Below are positions 22,395-33,620 of a stretch of 64,000 bases of DNA, piece by piece. How positions within the stretch are numbered: position 1 is the first letter of the stretch; each line of letters begins with the position of its first letter. A program made the translations under genes and the position numbers. The notes below the pieces were generated by a model. That model did not search any database and had not been told where the DNA came from. It saw only the letters and a list, made by a program, of their open reading frames with translations. This stretch comes from Plotosus lineatus (taxonomy: Eukaryota > Chordata > Actinopteri > Siluriformes > Plotosidae): NCBI GenBank assembly GCA_024760905.1, contig CM045745.1:20532782-20596781 (forward strand), in the 5' to 3' direction.

Positions 22395-23214
22395 GGGGAC
22401 TTCACCCCAGCATAAATGGACTGGATCATGGATTACTTGAAACTTGGACCAGGAGGCTGTATATCGGACACGGTAATCAGCAGCACAGGAGCGCGACAGG
22501 GGACCGTACTCTCGCCAGTCCTGTGCACGCTGTACACCTCGGAGCTCCAGTGCAACTCGGAGCGTTGCCATGTGCAGAATTTTGCAGACCACACTGTTAT
22601 TGTAGGCTGTATCAAGAGTGGAGAGCAAGTGGAGTCCAGGAAAGTGATGAAGGACCCGGAGCCAGCGACAATCAGAGGGGAACAGATAGAGATTTTACAG
22701 ACCTACAAATACCTGACACTCGGGTGTTCAGCTGAATAACAAACTGGACTGGACTGCCAACACTGATGTTCTGTACAAGAAAGGACAGCGCCATCTGTAT
22801 TTCTTCAGAAGGCTAGCATCCTTCATCATCTGCACAAAACCACGGTAGATCAGTCTGTGGTGGCAAGCGCCCCACCTTTATGCGGCGAACTGCTGGGGGG
22901 TGGGGATGGGGGGTGGGGATGGCATTAAGAAGAAGGACGCCTCATGACTGCACAAACTGGTTAGGAAGTCGGGCTCTGTAGTTGGAACGAAATTAAACAG
23001 TGTAATATCTGTGGCAGAACGACGGACGCCGAGTAGGCTCCTGTCAATTATAGACAATTCACTGCACACCATCATTACCAGACAGAAGAGCAACATCAGT
23101 GATAGGCTGTTGTCATTGCCCTGCCCCACTGACAGACTGTGGAGATTGTGACATCCCCCTCCCCCCCAATACTTTTTATCTTTTTATCTCTAACATGGTG
23201 GAAGACGCTAGCAT

Positions 23215-23245
<31 letters not shown>

Positions 23246-23642
23246 TGCACTGCACCACTCATTGCACACCATGCACCTTAATCTGCACAAACATTTTTAC
23301 ACTGGACTTTGCTCTGGACAGCCAATTACCAGCTTTACAAAATATTGTGCACTGCACCATCACCTTGCACAGCACACAATGCACCTTAATCTGCACATGA
23401 ATGTTTAAACCGGACATTTCTTAATCTCTGCACTAGACTGAGAATTTGTACCATTACAGTATTATATACTTTTTTTGTACTTTTCACATTGTCCAACTCA
23501 AGTATTTTTTTTTTACTGTATATGCCTTAATTTAAGTTTGTGTTTTTCATAGAATAATATGTGCTTTTTTACTGCAATGCTGCTGGGAAATGCGAATGTC
23601 CCTCTGAGATTAATAACATATCCATCCATCCATCCATCCATC
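22395..23642 (+). mobile_element. L2/Rex1-type LINE, 5'-truncated, decayed
   Basis: Covers the second half of a reverse transcriptase gene, a 3' UTR with a (CA)n at 23217-23242, and a tail of (ATCC)n repeats at about 23623-23641. The tandem tail and RT type fit the CR1/L2/Rex1 branch of LINEs. Confidence 0.8.
22416..22739 (+). pseudogene. LINE reverse transcriptase remnant (L2/Rex1 type)
   Basis: 107 open codons. Seen: TGARQGTVLSPVLCTLYTSE (RT motif around QGTVLSP), then FADHTVIVG where a functional enzyme has FADD, so one catalytic aspartate is replaced by His. IRGEQIEILQTYKYL is the usual run-up to KYLGV; a frameshift follows, and the next conserved block (LNNKLDW) lies in another frame. 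Upstream RT motifs and the endonuclease are absent. Non-functional. Confidence 0.85.
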
Positions 23643-23952
23643 TGACATGGTGCTGCTATTGGAAAAACTTTCGCTACCTACACAAGAAACGCTGTAAAGC
23701 AGTCACCAACAACCGTGTGCCAGGAGATCTAGCTTTGTGCAGCTGATCAAGAACTTTTTAAGTCATTGATTAGGTGGTAAGGTGGGCGTGGTTTAAGGTT
23801 AACATACCGCAGTGAAGAGGTCTTTTGCGATCTCCAGAAACTGGGATGGTGAGCATTCCTGTAGCGCTGTGCTTGTCAATTATTTTCTGTGGCGCCCCCT
23901 CTAGAAAGAAAAAAAAAACATTTCAAGCCCCCACCCCCCCCTTCCGCCCCGC

Positions 23953-24268
23953 AGGTGGAGTCGGTTGCATAGTGGTTAGGGTGCTGCGCTCATGATCAGG
24001 AGGTTGTGAGTTCGAATCCCACTGAGACCTTCACTGTGCTAAGACCCCTGGGCAAGGTCTCAACCACAAGTGTGCCTCTGTTCACCCAGCAGTATAAATG
24101 GGTACCAGTAAAATATACTGGGAAGGTAACCTGCGATGGACTAGCGTCCCATCCAGGGGGAGTTAAACTCCTGGTCGCGTCACGCTATGGAAACCGAGGA
24201 TGAGCACCGGCCTGATGAGCCACGAGGCTCGGGTGTAAAAACCCAACAGACTTTACCTACCTAAGCGA
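23953..24268 (+). mobile_element. SINE family C, full length
   Basis: Head: TGCATAGTGGTTAGGGTGCT (A-box-like) and GTGAGTTCGAATCCC (B box). Body closely matches 4479-4798, including 'cagtataaatgggtaccagt', and ends 'aaaacccaacagacttta'. No clear target duplication. Confidence 0.88.
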
Positions 24269-25044
24269 CTATAAATAGTATTATTTGTCTATAAAATCAT
24301 TAGTACACCTCTGCATAACATTATATCTTTATTAACATTAAAAACAGAAAAAGAAAGAAATATAGTTCAACTTACAACAAAGAAAAACTTCATGAATATT
24401 GTATTTTAATCTGTAATAGGAAAGATTTAAAGTGCACCAATGCGCCTGAAATTTAAAAATACATCCTTATTTATACGTTGAATTTATTTATGCCTGAATA
24501 TCTCCGTCTCTCTCCTCCTTTCTCTTTGTTCCTGTGAGAAATTTTTCCGTGTTGCTTCTTGAGAGGTTGTTTACTGCACTTCATATCTTTTGCTCTTGCG
24601 AAAAACCGCTAAACCATCGCGCGACAATGAGAGCGCCACTGCTAACTAATGGAGAGGAGGTGCAATTACACTTGTAATTTCTCGTACACTATTCCAGAAA
24701 AGAATGTTCCCCAGGGTCATACGTGCCCCCCCCCCCCAGGCATCATACCACACGCCCCTCTCTTTGAGAAGCACTGCTCTCACAAAATGATTCTTTCAAA
24801 AACAATAACATTAAATGTTTCAATATTAAAAAATGGCATAAGTTAATTATGGTTTGTTTCTCCATTGTGAAGCAACCTGCTTGACCGTGACAAACCATGA
24901 GTTTTTGTGCACTGTTTTGATTCAAACATGATTAGGTTTGATTTATCCATTCGAGATAATGTCCATTTGTCTCAACATAGTAAACCAGACAGGTCTTATG
25001 ATTCCTGTGTATTATATAATCCCACTGATTATCTCAGTATAGTT
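24269..25044. other. Intergenic, nothing recognised
   Basis: No supported feature. Confidence 0.5.
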
Positions 25045-25425
25045 GCACCTGTTAAGTCGTGGGATATGTTGGGCAGAAAGTGAAAGGTCAGTACTGAAAG
25101 TCAATGTGTTGGAAGCAGGAAAAATGAGCAAGCATAAGAATCTGAGAGACTTTGACAAGAGCTATAGTGTAATCACGGAAAGACGAGGTCTATTCATCTT
25201 CAGGAAGTAGGTCTTGTGAAGGCTTTATGCTATACGCAGTGTTAAATACCTACCAAAATGTCTCCAGGAAGGACAGCAAAGGAACTGGGAAGTAAGCCTT
25301 GGGTGCTGAAGTGGAGGCTACATCTGGTCTGATCCCACCAAAGACCTACTGTAGCACAAACTACTCAAACTGTTAATGTCAGCTATAAAAGAAAGTTGCC
25401 AGAACACAGAGATCACAACACTGAA
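25045..25425 (+). mobile_element. Tc1-like relic, family B (N-terminal part)
   Basis: Degenerate start of a Tc1-like transposase gene: 'ggaagcaggaaaaatgagca' followed by a frame for MSKHKNLRDFDK, then 'ctactgtagcacaaactact'. It matches the relic at 40390-40829. Stops and frameshifts throughout, and the catalytic part is missing. Confidence 0.7.
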
Positions 25426-25526
25426 GACAACCTCCAGGCTATATTATTATCTCTTGACCATAGGACTGTCTCCCTGCATTATATTACACTGCTCATATGA
25501 TCACGGAGAAGAAATAGAATAATAAT

Positions 25527-25815
25527 GTATTAATCCGCTTTATCCTAATTAGGGTCACGGGGAGGCTGGTGCCCATCTCAGCTGACTCTGGGCGAGGCCA
25601 TCGCGGGGCAGAAATACACTGACAGCTATGCAGCTACTCTTGACAAAGGTCGGCAATGGTTCTTTTACAGCTTCTCACCATAGACAGTGAGAGACATGTC
25701 CTGCCTTTGATAACACAGTAGTGTTAGCTGCAGTGGTGGACAGTGACAGCCCGTTGAGAGTGGGGCGTGAACCCCCAACCTTGGGATCAGTGATCCAGCA
25801 CCGTACAAGAAGCCA
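25527..25815 (-). mobile_element. SINE family A (subtype 2), reverse
   Basis: Tail in reverse ('ttatcctaattagggtcacg'), 'caccatagacagtgagagac', and head in reverse ('cccccaaccttgggatcagt'). Confidence 0.85.
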
Positions 25816-26435
25816 AATCTTTCACTCAGTAAAAAATATAAGAAATAAAACTAACCTGAGAAACTCGCAGCCCCTTGACTGAAAATGAATGTTCACTCCT
25901 TGTGTGTACTGATATGATTTTAAATTAATTTCTACAAAGCCAGGAGAACCTGTTTGAGTCTTAAGATGAAAAGCTCAGTATGGGATTAAAAACAGTAAAA
26001 TAATAGAAAAGAAAAAGTGATGGTGTGACTGAAAGAAGTTACTTGGAGATTCAAGATTTGAAGTAAAGATAACTCATCTAAAGGTCTGTTTACCCTGGAA
26101 AAAAGCACACCATGAGATTTCAAAAGAAAATCAAGCGTTTCTCTGAACACTGCATGGACTTGTATTTTTTGTCAGCTATGGCTTCAATTCTGGATTTTTC
26201 AGCAAAGCAAACCACAAATAATTCACCGAACAGACAGATCTTCAACCCGTTTACATGGTAACCAGTGTCATAAAGTCATCTAATTACCAGCAACTACAAA
26301 AGCCCCGACAACCAAAGGAACGCATGCAACTGGTCTGGTGGAAGGAACCCATGCAATACATGGTGACGCAAAAATATTTCAAAAGAAAATAAATACATAA
26401 ATTAAAACAGCTTGAAGTCTGTCTGTCTTCCTGTC
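25816..26435. other. Intergenic, nothing recognised
   Basis: No supported feature. Confidence 0.5.
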
Positions 26436-26535
26436 AGCTTTTTCCCCTTTTATTCGGGAGTCGCCACAGTGAATCATCTGATTCGCACCTTTGATTTGGT
26501 AGAGCTTTTTACGTCGGATGCCCTTCCTGTCACAA

Positions 26536-27587
26536 ATCTGGAGAAAGCATATGACAGGGTGCCGAGAGAAGAACTGTGGTATTGTATGAGGAAGTCTGGA
26601 GTGACAGAGAAGTATGTTAGAGTGGTGCAGGACATGTATGAGAGATGTAAGACAGTGGTGAGGTGTGCTGTCGGTGTGACAGAAGAGTTCAAGGTGGAGG
26701 TGGGACTGCATCAAGAGTCAGCTCTCAGCCCCTTCTTGTTTGCTATGGTGATGGACAGGCTAACAGATGAGGTTAGACAAGAATCTCCATGGACTATGAT
26801 GTTTGCAGATGACATAGTGATCTGTAGTGAGAGCAGAGACCAAGTGGAGGAAAATCTATAGAGGTGGCGGTATGCCCTGGAAAGGAGGGGATTGAAGGTT
26901 AGTCTTAGTAAGACAGAATACATGTGTGTGAACGACAAGGACCCAAGAGGAACTTTGAGGTTACAGGGGGCAGAGATAAAGAAGGTGGAGGATTTTAAGT
27001 ACTTAGGCTCAACAATCCAGAGCAATGGAGAGTGTGGGAAAGAGGTGAAGAAGCGCGTGCAGGCAGGTTGGAATGGATGGAGAAAAGTGTCCGGTGTGAT
27101 GTGTGATAGGAGAGTATCGGCAAGAATGAAGGGAAAAGTGTACAAGACGGTGATTAGGCCAGCAATGTTGTATGGTTTAGAGACAGTGGCCCTGGGGAAA
27201 AGACAGGAGTCAGAGTTGGAGGGAGCAGAGATGAAAATGTTGAGGTTCTCTTTGGGAGTAACGAGGATGGATAGGATCAGAAACGAGTACATCAGAGGGA
27301 CAGCACATGTTAGATGTTTTGGAGACAAAGTCAGAGAGGCTAGATTGAGATGGTTTGGACATGTACAGAGGAGGGATAGTGAGTATATTGGTCGTAGGAT
27401 GCTGAGGTTGGAACTACCAGGCAGAAGGCCCAGAGGAAGACCAAAGAGAAGATTTATGGATGCGGTGAAGGCGGACATGAAGGTCGTTGGAGTAAGAGTA
27501 GAAGATGCAGAGGATAGGGAGAAATGGAGGCAGATCATTTGCTGTGGCGACCCCTGAAGGGAACAGCCGAAAGGAAAAGAAGAAGAA
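26536..27587 (+). mobile_element. RTE LINE, 5'-truncated insertion with 16-bp duplication
   Basis: GCCCTTCCTGTCACAA stands at 26520-26535 and 27588-27603, a perfect target duplication. The 1052-bp insert corresponds to 55556-56608 of the near-complete copy and differs from it at few positions. It starts inside the RT domain (LEKAYDRVPREELWY), keeps MFADDIVIC, and ends with the 3' UTR and AAG repeats. Confidence 0.95.
26537..27557 (+). pseudogene. RTE reverse transcriptase, C-terminal part with one stop
   Basis: Encodes the RT from LEKAYDRVPRE through GLHQESALSPFLFAMVMD, the catalytic MFADDIVICS and the C-terminal RLRWFGHVQRRDSEYIGRR and GRPKRRFMDAVKADM blocks. A TAG at 26859-26861 interrupts the frame where the other copy has GAG; the frame is otherwise open to the natural stop at 27555-27557. 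This copy lacks the single-base deletion that damages the copy at 53598, so the two carry different lesions. The endonuclease is missing through 5' truncation, so it is dead on arrival. Confidence 0.93.
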
Positions 27588-27838
27588 GCCCTTCCTGTCA
27601 CAACCCTTTTTAGCAAGGGACAGAAACACGCTGGCGGCTTTGCAGCTACTCTTTACGAAAGTCAGCAATGGTTCTTTTACATGCCTCTCACCATAGACAG
27701 TGAGAGACATGGCCCGCCTTTGATAACCCAGTTAGCTGCACTGGGGGGGACAGTGACAACCTTGTGGAGAGTGGGACTTGAACCCCCAACCTTTGGATCA
27801 GTGATCCAGCACCCTATACCACTAGACCACCACTGCCC

Positions 27839-28301
27839 TAAGATAATCAAATTATTATTTGCACACATGAAGCATAGTGAGGTCGGACAGGTCTTTTGGC
27901 AGCCCAACACCAACTTGAACATCTCGAGCTGAAAGAACTGTGTGGTTTCAGAAAGATGGAGGTACAATACACGCAGCTCAAAGAGTGCCGAGGGAAAACT
28001 TTTCGGGTCAGGTGATTTTGTTCCCTTGAGATGTTGGGTAGCAGGCCTGTTCCCCTGACCGCATCCGTTGTAGGGGTTGTTGTTTTTTTCCTGTCAGACT
28101 ATCTCAAATTATAAGTGTGTACTCCTCAAGCCCGAACTCTTGAAGCCCAGAAGATTGCTATTGAGGAGGAGTTAGCCGCTGTTCCACCAAACAGGATCAA
28201 GCCATGACAACCTTCAGGATTCACCTCCAAGCATGGACTGTATAGGCAATGACAGCCATCATTGAAGGTTGATCATCTTTAAAAAATGATGGTTGAAAAC
28301 T
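27839..28301. other. Intergenic, nothing firmly recognised
   Basis: A stretch at about 28130-28290 has the texture of a decayed transposase gene, but I cannot assign it. Confidence 0.4.
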
Positions 28302-28642
28302 GTCTTCTTATTTTCCTTTCGGCTTTTTCAGGGGTCGCCATAGCAAATCATCTGATTCGCATGTTTGCTTTGGCATAGGTTTTTATGTCGGATTCCCTTC
28401 CTGACACAACCCTTTTCGCAAGAGGCAGAAACACACTGACGGCTTCGCAGCTACTCTGTACAAAAGTCAGCAATGGTTCTTTTACATGAATCTCTCACCA
28501 TAGACAGTGAGAGACATGGCCGGCCTTTGATAGCCCAGTTAGCCGCACTGAGGTCAATGACAACCTTGTGGAGAGTGGGACTCGAACTCCCAACCCTAGG
28601 ATCAGCAATCCAGCGCCCTTTACCACCAGGCCACCACTGCCC
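28302..28642 (-). mobile_element. SINE family A (subtype 1), reverse, full length
   Basis: RTE-like tail ('tttcctttcggctttttcag', 'gggtcgccatagcaaatcat'), body, and reverse head ending 'ccaccaggccaccactgccc'. Flanks 'gaaaactgt' and 'gaaactgt' may be a decayed duplication. Confidence 0.88.
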
Positions 28643-29130
28643 GATGTATGAAACTGTATTGAATGAGAATTCCTGTGTTCTATAATAATTTGATAATCTT
28701 TAACAATTGTTTTCATTTACAATTTTAAATATGGGAGAATTTATCGGGTCATCCTGTATAATAGCTTCACATAATTTCAGGATCGTGATTTCCTTTATTC
28801 TACATTTGATCAGATGAAAGAAATATGGTTTAATATCTACTTTGAATTTTTAATTAGCTAATTTGAAAGAAACACAAGAGGTTTGTAGATCTTGTATATC
28901 CATTAAAATCCGAGCAAAAGAGAAGAAAAGGATTCATTTCGCCAATAGAAACATGTTGTTCTCTGGAGGGGGAAAAAAAGAACATTTCACTTTACTTCAT
29001 CTGGCCAGTGGTTCTAATCAATAGCACATTTCATTCATCTAACCGTTCAGAGGTCATCCAACAATGTAATTATGTGCTTTGTGTTGTATGGGCTACACTA
29101 GTATTTGTGTTGCAGTAATTTATTGTTTAT
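28643..29130. other. Intergenic, nothing recognised
   Basis: No supported feature. Confidence 0.5.
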
Positions 29131-29144
29131 ATATATAATGTTGT

Positions 29145-29483
29145 GGGGCAGTGGTGGTCTAGTGGTATAGGGCGCAGGATCGCTGATCCTAAGGTTGGGG
29201 GTTCGAGTCCCCACAAAGGTTTTCACTGTCCCCCCAGTGCAGCCGACTGGGTTATCAAAGGCGGGCCATGTCTCTCACTGTCTATGATGAGAGGCATGTA
29301 AAAGAACCATTGCTGACTTTCGTAAAGAGTAGCTGCAAAGCCATCAGCGTGTTTCTGTCCCTTGCTAAGGGTTGTGACAGGAAGGGCATCCGACGTAAAA
29401 ACCTAAAAACCAAATCAAATGTGCGAATCAGATGATTCGCTGTGGCGACTCCCGAGAAAAGGGAAAAAGAGAAGATGATGATG
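29145..29483 (+). mobile_element. SINE family A (subtype 1), forward, with target duplication
   Basis: Head: GGGCAGTGGTGGTCTAGTGG and GGGGGTTCGAGTCCC (B box). Then 'gttgtgacaggaagggcatc' (RTE 5' UTR-like), 'gattcgctgtggcgactccc' (RTE 3'-end-like) and a GAT-repeat tail. Flanked by ATATATAATGTTGT (29131-29144) and ATATATACTGTTGT (29484-29497), 13 of 14 identical. Best forward example of subtype 1. Confidence 0.92.
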
Positions 29484-29709
29484 ATATATACTGTTGTAAT
29501 TGGTATGCAGTTGAGAACAAAAATCTAATGATGGTTGAGTTTTGAAATCAAGTCCAACTGCTTAAAATAGAGAAAGCATGAAATAGAGTAACTATTGAAA
29601 GTTGAGTTGTGGTTGTTACCTCAATGCAGGAACTCAGTAAATGTCCACATTCTATAGATAAGAATCTGATCATTTATTGGATACATCTACTGTGTAGATT
29701 TCATAAATA

Positions 29710-30175
29710 CGGAAATCCCTCACTTTCTGCGATTAATTGGGACCGAGATCTCCCCGCAACCACCGAATTTCACGAAGTCGGATCACCCCCCACAACGGCT
29801 GATGTAGATGTATATGTGTATGTAATATCAATAAAATACGTATTCAATGCTATAAATGCTTGTAATAACAATTAAACATTCAAAAAATAATGCATAATAT
29901 AAATAAAATATAAATACACACACATACAGACGCGCGCACACACAGATGCGTATATCACAACAATGTAACGAGTTTTGATGGGAGGTTTTGGGTTGTTTTT
30001 GTTTTGTTTGTTGGGGGGGAGGTTGCATAATTGGCCTTGTTTTTGTGGCATTTTCCTTAAGTTTTTGCCCGATTATTCCTTAATTTCCTGATTTTTTTAA
30101 ATTCAATTAATATTAAAAAAAACGTGATGCACTGAAGCAGCATGAATTGAAGCGCGAAGTAGCGAGAGATCCCTG
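29710..30175. mobile_element. MITE, family 2 (reverse copy)
   Basis: Starts CGGAAATCCCTCACTTTC and ends AGCGAGAGATCCCTG, with TA on both sides (29708-29709, 30176-30177 approximately). Same length class as the copy at 17774, in opposite orientation. Confidence 0.85.
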
Positions 30176-30214
30176 TATATAGATAATTGGAGTGATCCGT
30201 TGCTGTTAGCCTTG

Positions 30215-30660
30215 CTTAAAGGTTCCTGGCATTGTTTCAACAACTTAATAAAACAAACTTAAACAAATAGAAATTATTTCCACCAGTGTTGGGCTCATTT
30301 CGTGCCGATGTTTTGGATTGATGAGGAAAAATTTCACTGCTCCATCCACAAAAATCTTCTCCAGCACATCCCGAAAACATTCAATAGGATTAACGTCAGG
30401 ACTCTGGGGGGTGCCAATACATATGTGAAAATGATTTCTCACACTCCCTGGACCACTCTTTCTTTATTTGACTCCCTGTTTTATATCTGTGCCATCAGGG
30501 AAGAAAACGATACTGATATGATAACTTGCTCATTCAGGTCATCAACTGCTTTCATTTTATTGCCACATTATTTTTGATGAGCCTCGATCTGACCAACTGG
30601 AGCAATAATGCCATGGTGATTACATGCAGAAGTCAAGGCTGAATGCAATCCATGACCAAT
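30215..30660 (-). mobile_element. Possible Tc1-like relic
   Basis: On the minus strand a frame at 30245-30442 contains PQSPDVNPIECF, like the PxSPDLNPIE block that holds the catalytic glutamate in Tc1-like transposases. The rest is decayed and ends are not visible. Confidence 0.5.
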
Positions 30661-31268
30661 ACTGAAAATATTTGTTCGCTGAAGTGAAGAAGCGTAACCA
30701 TTGAGACATATTTTGCGAGGTTCAGCATGGTCATATGATGGGAGCGAATGGAGGAAGAAATGCCGAGTTATAAATGGGGAGGCCTCAGAGGAACACATGT
30801 AGGTGCTGCTGTATCTGATATTGCTGCCTCCTTGATGGATGGAGCTGTCGCTGTGCTAGAGGGTAGTGGAGAGAGCGAGGAATGGATGGGTTAATGAGAT
30901 TGATCGAACTTCGGAATGTGTCTCACGAATGGAACGAAAGCAAAAGGGATCCTATTTTATGGTTCCTTCATCTTCATTAAAGACACTCTAGTTAGCTGCT
31001 CACATCATTTGCCTATCTTTTTCTGTCTCTCTCTTTCTCCAAGTTTTTTCCTCACTCTTTTTCTTATTTGTGACCATGGGGCTGGTGAACACTGACCATT
31101 GTTCCCTGTGTTTGCATGCACGCTCCACACATGATGCTGGTGGCAGGCCAAGAGGTTCATGTGTCACTTCGTTTTTGTCAAAAGCTGTAGAGAGAGGGAA
31201 AGAAAACAAATATCAGTAGTATTTATTTATTTGTTTTTTTTTTTTTTTTTTAAGTCTCCCCTACATCA
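30661..31268. other. Intergenic, nothing recognised
   Basis: No supported feature. Confidence 0.5.
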
Positions 31269-31543
31269 CAGGTGTCAAACTCATGCTACAAAGGGTAATG
31301 TGGCTGCAGGTTTTTGTTTCAATAAAGCAGCAGCACACCTGACTCGGCTAATTTAATGAAGAACCGATCTGAGTCTTCAGGCAGTTGATTGGTCAGTCTT
31401 TCAACAGAGCACACAGATTGACCAATCAATTGCCTGAAGACTCAAATGTTTGTTTAAATGAGCCGAGTCAGGTGTGCTGCTGCGTGATTGAAACAAAAAC
31501 CTGCAGCCACATGGCCCTTTGTGGCCTGAGTTTGACACCCCTG
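31269..31543. mobile_element. Foldback MITE, hAT-like ends (copy 2)
   Basis: CAGGTGTCAAACTCATGC at the left pairs with GAGTTTGACACCCCTG at the right. Inner arms also pair ('aagcagcagcacacctgact' with 'agtcaggtgtgctgctgcgt', and 'cttcaggcagttgattggtc' with 'gaccaatcaattgcctgaag'), so almost the whole 275 bp forms one hairpin. Confidence 0.85.
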
Positions 31544-31622
31544 CTCTGTATAATGGTCTGAATTCCCCACTCACGTTACTCGACATGAAGCTCACTGTTG
31601 AATCATTTCGCATGCTGTAGCT

Positions 31623-31628
<6 letters not shown>

Positions 31629-31677
<49 letters not shown>
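31629..31677. repeat. (GT)n microsatellite
   Basis: About 24 GT units. Confidence 0.95.
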
Positions 31678-31679
<2 letters not shown>

Positions 31680-32229
31680 GCATGGGCATTTGTGTAGGAC
31701 GGTTTAGCCCTGTGGCTACTGATGGCATCTGGCTCAAGTTAACTCTGATTGTTTAGGTTCTCTCACTCTGCAGAGCCCTCAGCGGCCTTGCTGATGATCT
31801 GTAGAACTCTCACAGCCAAGCCTTAATTGGATCCCACTGCGTCTGTGGTTTCGTGAACTTGCTGTAAGTCAGACACCCATTTAAATCCTCACTGGGCTGC
31901 TGCCATCCTGGCAGTGTTCTGCAACTCCCTGCACGCTTTCTCTCTTTCTCACCTAGCGTGGAAAAGCATGCACAATTTCTTCAAGTCAGCCAGGGTTTAT
32001 TCCTTTGTCACTGTTTCGCTTCCTTGGCAATGTGTTTAGATCCGCACCACAGAAAATTCTGTTAGCTTTCTGCTAAAATGCACTGTATCAAAGTACCAGT
32101 ATGGATGACTGTCTTTCCTGGCTACAATTAGCCATAAATATTCTAAATATTTATGCCTAAAAATCTTCCTCGAAATCCTGTCATCTTGCCGTGTTCTTAT
32201 CAATAGCATTCATGAGAATAATTGAAATA
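31678..32229. other. Intergenic, nothing recognised
   Basis: No supported feature. Confidence 0.5.
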
Positions 32230-33019
32230 CAGACACTTCCTGCTTTACGTTCATTCGCTTTACGTATTTTTTGATTTTACATTTTTTTGTTTGTTTTTTT
32301 AATTATCTCAAAATTTGAGTTTAGCGTGCTCTCTGTAGTGAGAGACCTACCTACGTAGTACGCTGATGTAATACGCTACTTCCGCATGATGCTGCGTCCA
32401 TTGTTTACAAACGACAGACTGAACGTGCCCCTCCTCCTTCTTCTCAGTTCACCGCGTGTTACCCTTGTGTTAAGACGTCGTCTCTGTGATCTTTGTGTTT
32501 ACACTGTTTTGCGGACTTTTGTAACCCTAAGCAAATATGATTGGTCAGAAGCGCAAGCCTACTAGTGATCGTGGTAATCAGAAAAAGGGGCAAGCCATCA
32601 CGTTAGAAATAAAGATGGCTATTATCAAGAAAAGTGATGCTGGTGAAAAACATGTGACTGTTGCAATGTTTCTTCCAAATGGCTCCGTCGGCCATCGGAA
32701 CCATTTACAAGCAGAAAGATCGCATCACAGAGAATGTTAAAGGTTATATTTGATACTGTATTTGATATTTGATGAATGAATTTGATTAAAATTTATCTAT
32801 TTGAAATTATGTTAATTGAATTTAATTTATTTGAAATTAATGTTGATATTATTTGATATATTTGATATTATTTTGCAATGTTATGTTTACAATAATTGAT
32901 TTAGGGGTGTTTGATGAGATACAGTAATGGTATTTATGGATGTATAGTACAGTAACAACTTACGTTTTTTTTTCACATCCGTTCGGAACCGAACTAAAAC
33001 GTAAGTTGGGGAGCGTCTG
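32230..33019 (+). mobile_element. Tigger-like MITE, family 3 (copy 1)
   Basis: Starts CAGACACTTCCTGCTTTACG and ends GTTGGGGAGCGTCTG, flanked by TA. It carries the start of a transposase gene (32537-32740) but no catalytic region. Same family as 40834-41474 and 58081-58794. Confidence 0.88.
32537..32740 (+). pseudogene. Tigger-type transposase N-terminal stub (HTH)
   Basis: Begins MIGQKRKPTSDRGNQKKGQ and runs ITLEIKMAIIKKSDAGEKHV, which fits the CENP-B-N/Psq helix-turn-helix at the start of pogo/Tigger transposases. A frameshift after VTVAMF breaks the second half; the sister copy at 58274-58489 reads on correctly as MAPSTIGTIYKQKD. The DDE catalytic domain is absent in all copies seen. Confidence 0.8.
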
Positions 33020-33295
33020 TACCTAGCTACACAACTTTAGAGTACTCTATCTTTTTTTTGTGGAATTACGATGTATTTAACCTGCAACACACAAAAAGAC
33101 ACATGCCGTGATGGGAGGAAAAAAACCACCCTCTTTCTGTTTGATTTTATTATTAATCAGGATCAATTCTGTGGTGCTAAGTGACAGAAAAAATTAAGAA
33201 AAATGTAGCAGGTTTCAGCATGTTCATTTTTCCCCAAAATGTAAACCAACATTTGGAGAGCAATTTGGGGGGGTGAAACAATAAGTACGTCCAGC
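33020..33295. other. Intergenic, nothing recognised
   Basis: No supported feature. Confidence 0.5.
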
Positions 33296-33615
33296 CTCCG
33301 TTCAGTTTCTGTAACCGCTTAATCCTAATTAGGGTCACGGGGAGGATGGCGCCCATCCCAACCGTCTCTGGGCGAGGGCAAGGTACACCCTAGACAGCTT
33401 GCCAGGCCATCACATATGCAGCTACTCTTGTCGAAAGTCTGCAGTGGTTCTTTAACACGCCTCTCACTATAGACAGTGAGAGACATGGCCAGGCTTTGAT
33501 AACTCGGTTAGCTGCACTGGGGGGACAGTGACAACCTGTGGTGATTGGGGGGGTGATTGAACCCCCAACCTTAGAATCAGTGATCCAGCACCTTTACTAC
33601 TATGCCACCACTTTC
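33296..33615 (-). mobile_element. SINE family A (subtype 2), reverse
   Basis: Tail in reverse ('cttaatcctaattagggtca'), 'ctatagacagtgagagacat', reverse head ('tgaacccccaaccttagaat'). Confidence 0.88.
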
Positions 33616-33620
33616 CTTAT

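Larger units (their letters stand above)
26436..27838 (-). mobile_element. SINE family A (subtype 1), reverse, split by an RTE LINE
   Basis: RTE-like tail at 26436-26535 ('gggagtcgccacagtgaatc', 'gtcggatgcccttcctgtca'), remainder at 27588-27838 through the reverse head 'ccactagaccaccactgccc'. The insert at 26536-27587 is flanked by a duplicated 16-mer from the SINE. Confidence 0.9.

Noticed and set aside
32537..32740. A host transcription factor gene with a helix-turn-helix
   Set aside because: Lies within TA-flanked inverted ends and recurs at 40834 and 58081; it is a transposase remnant.
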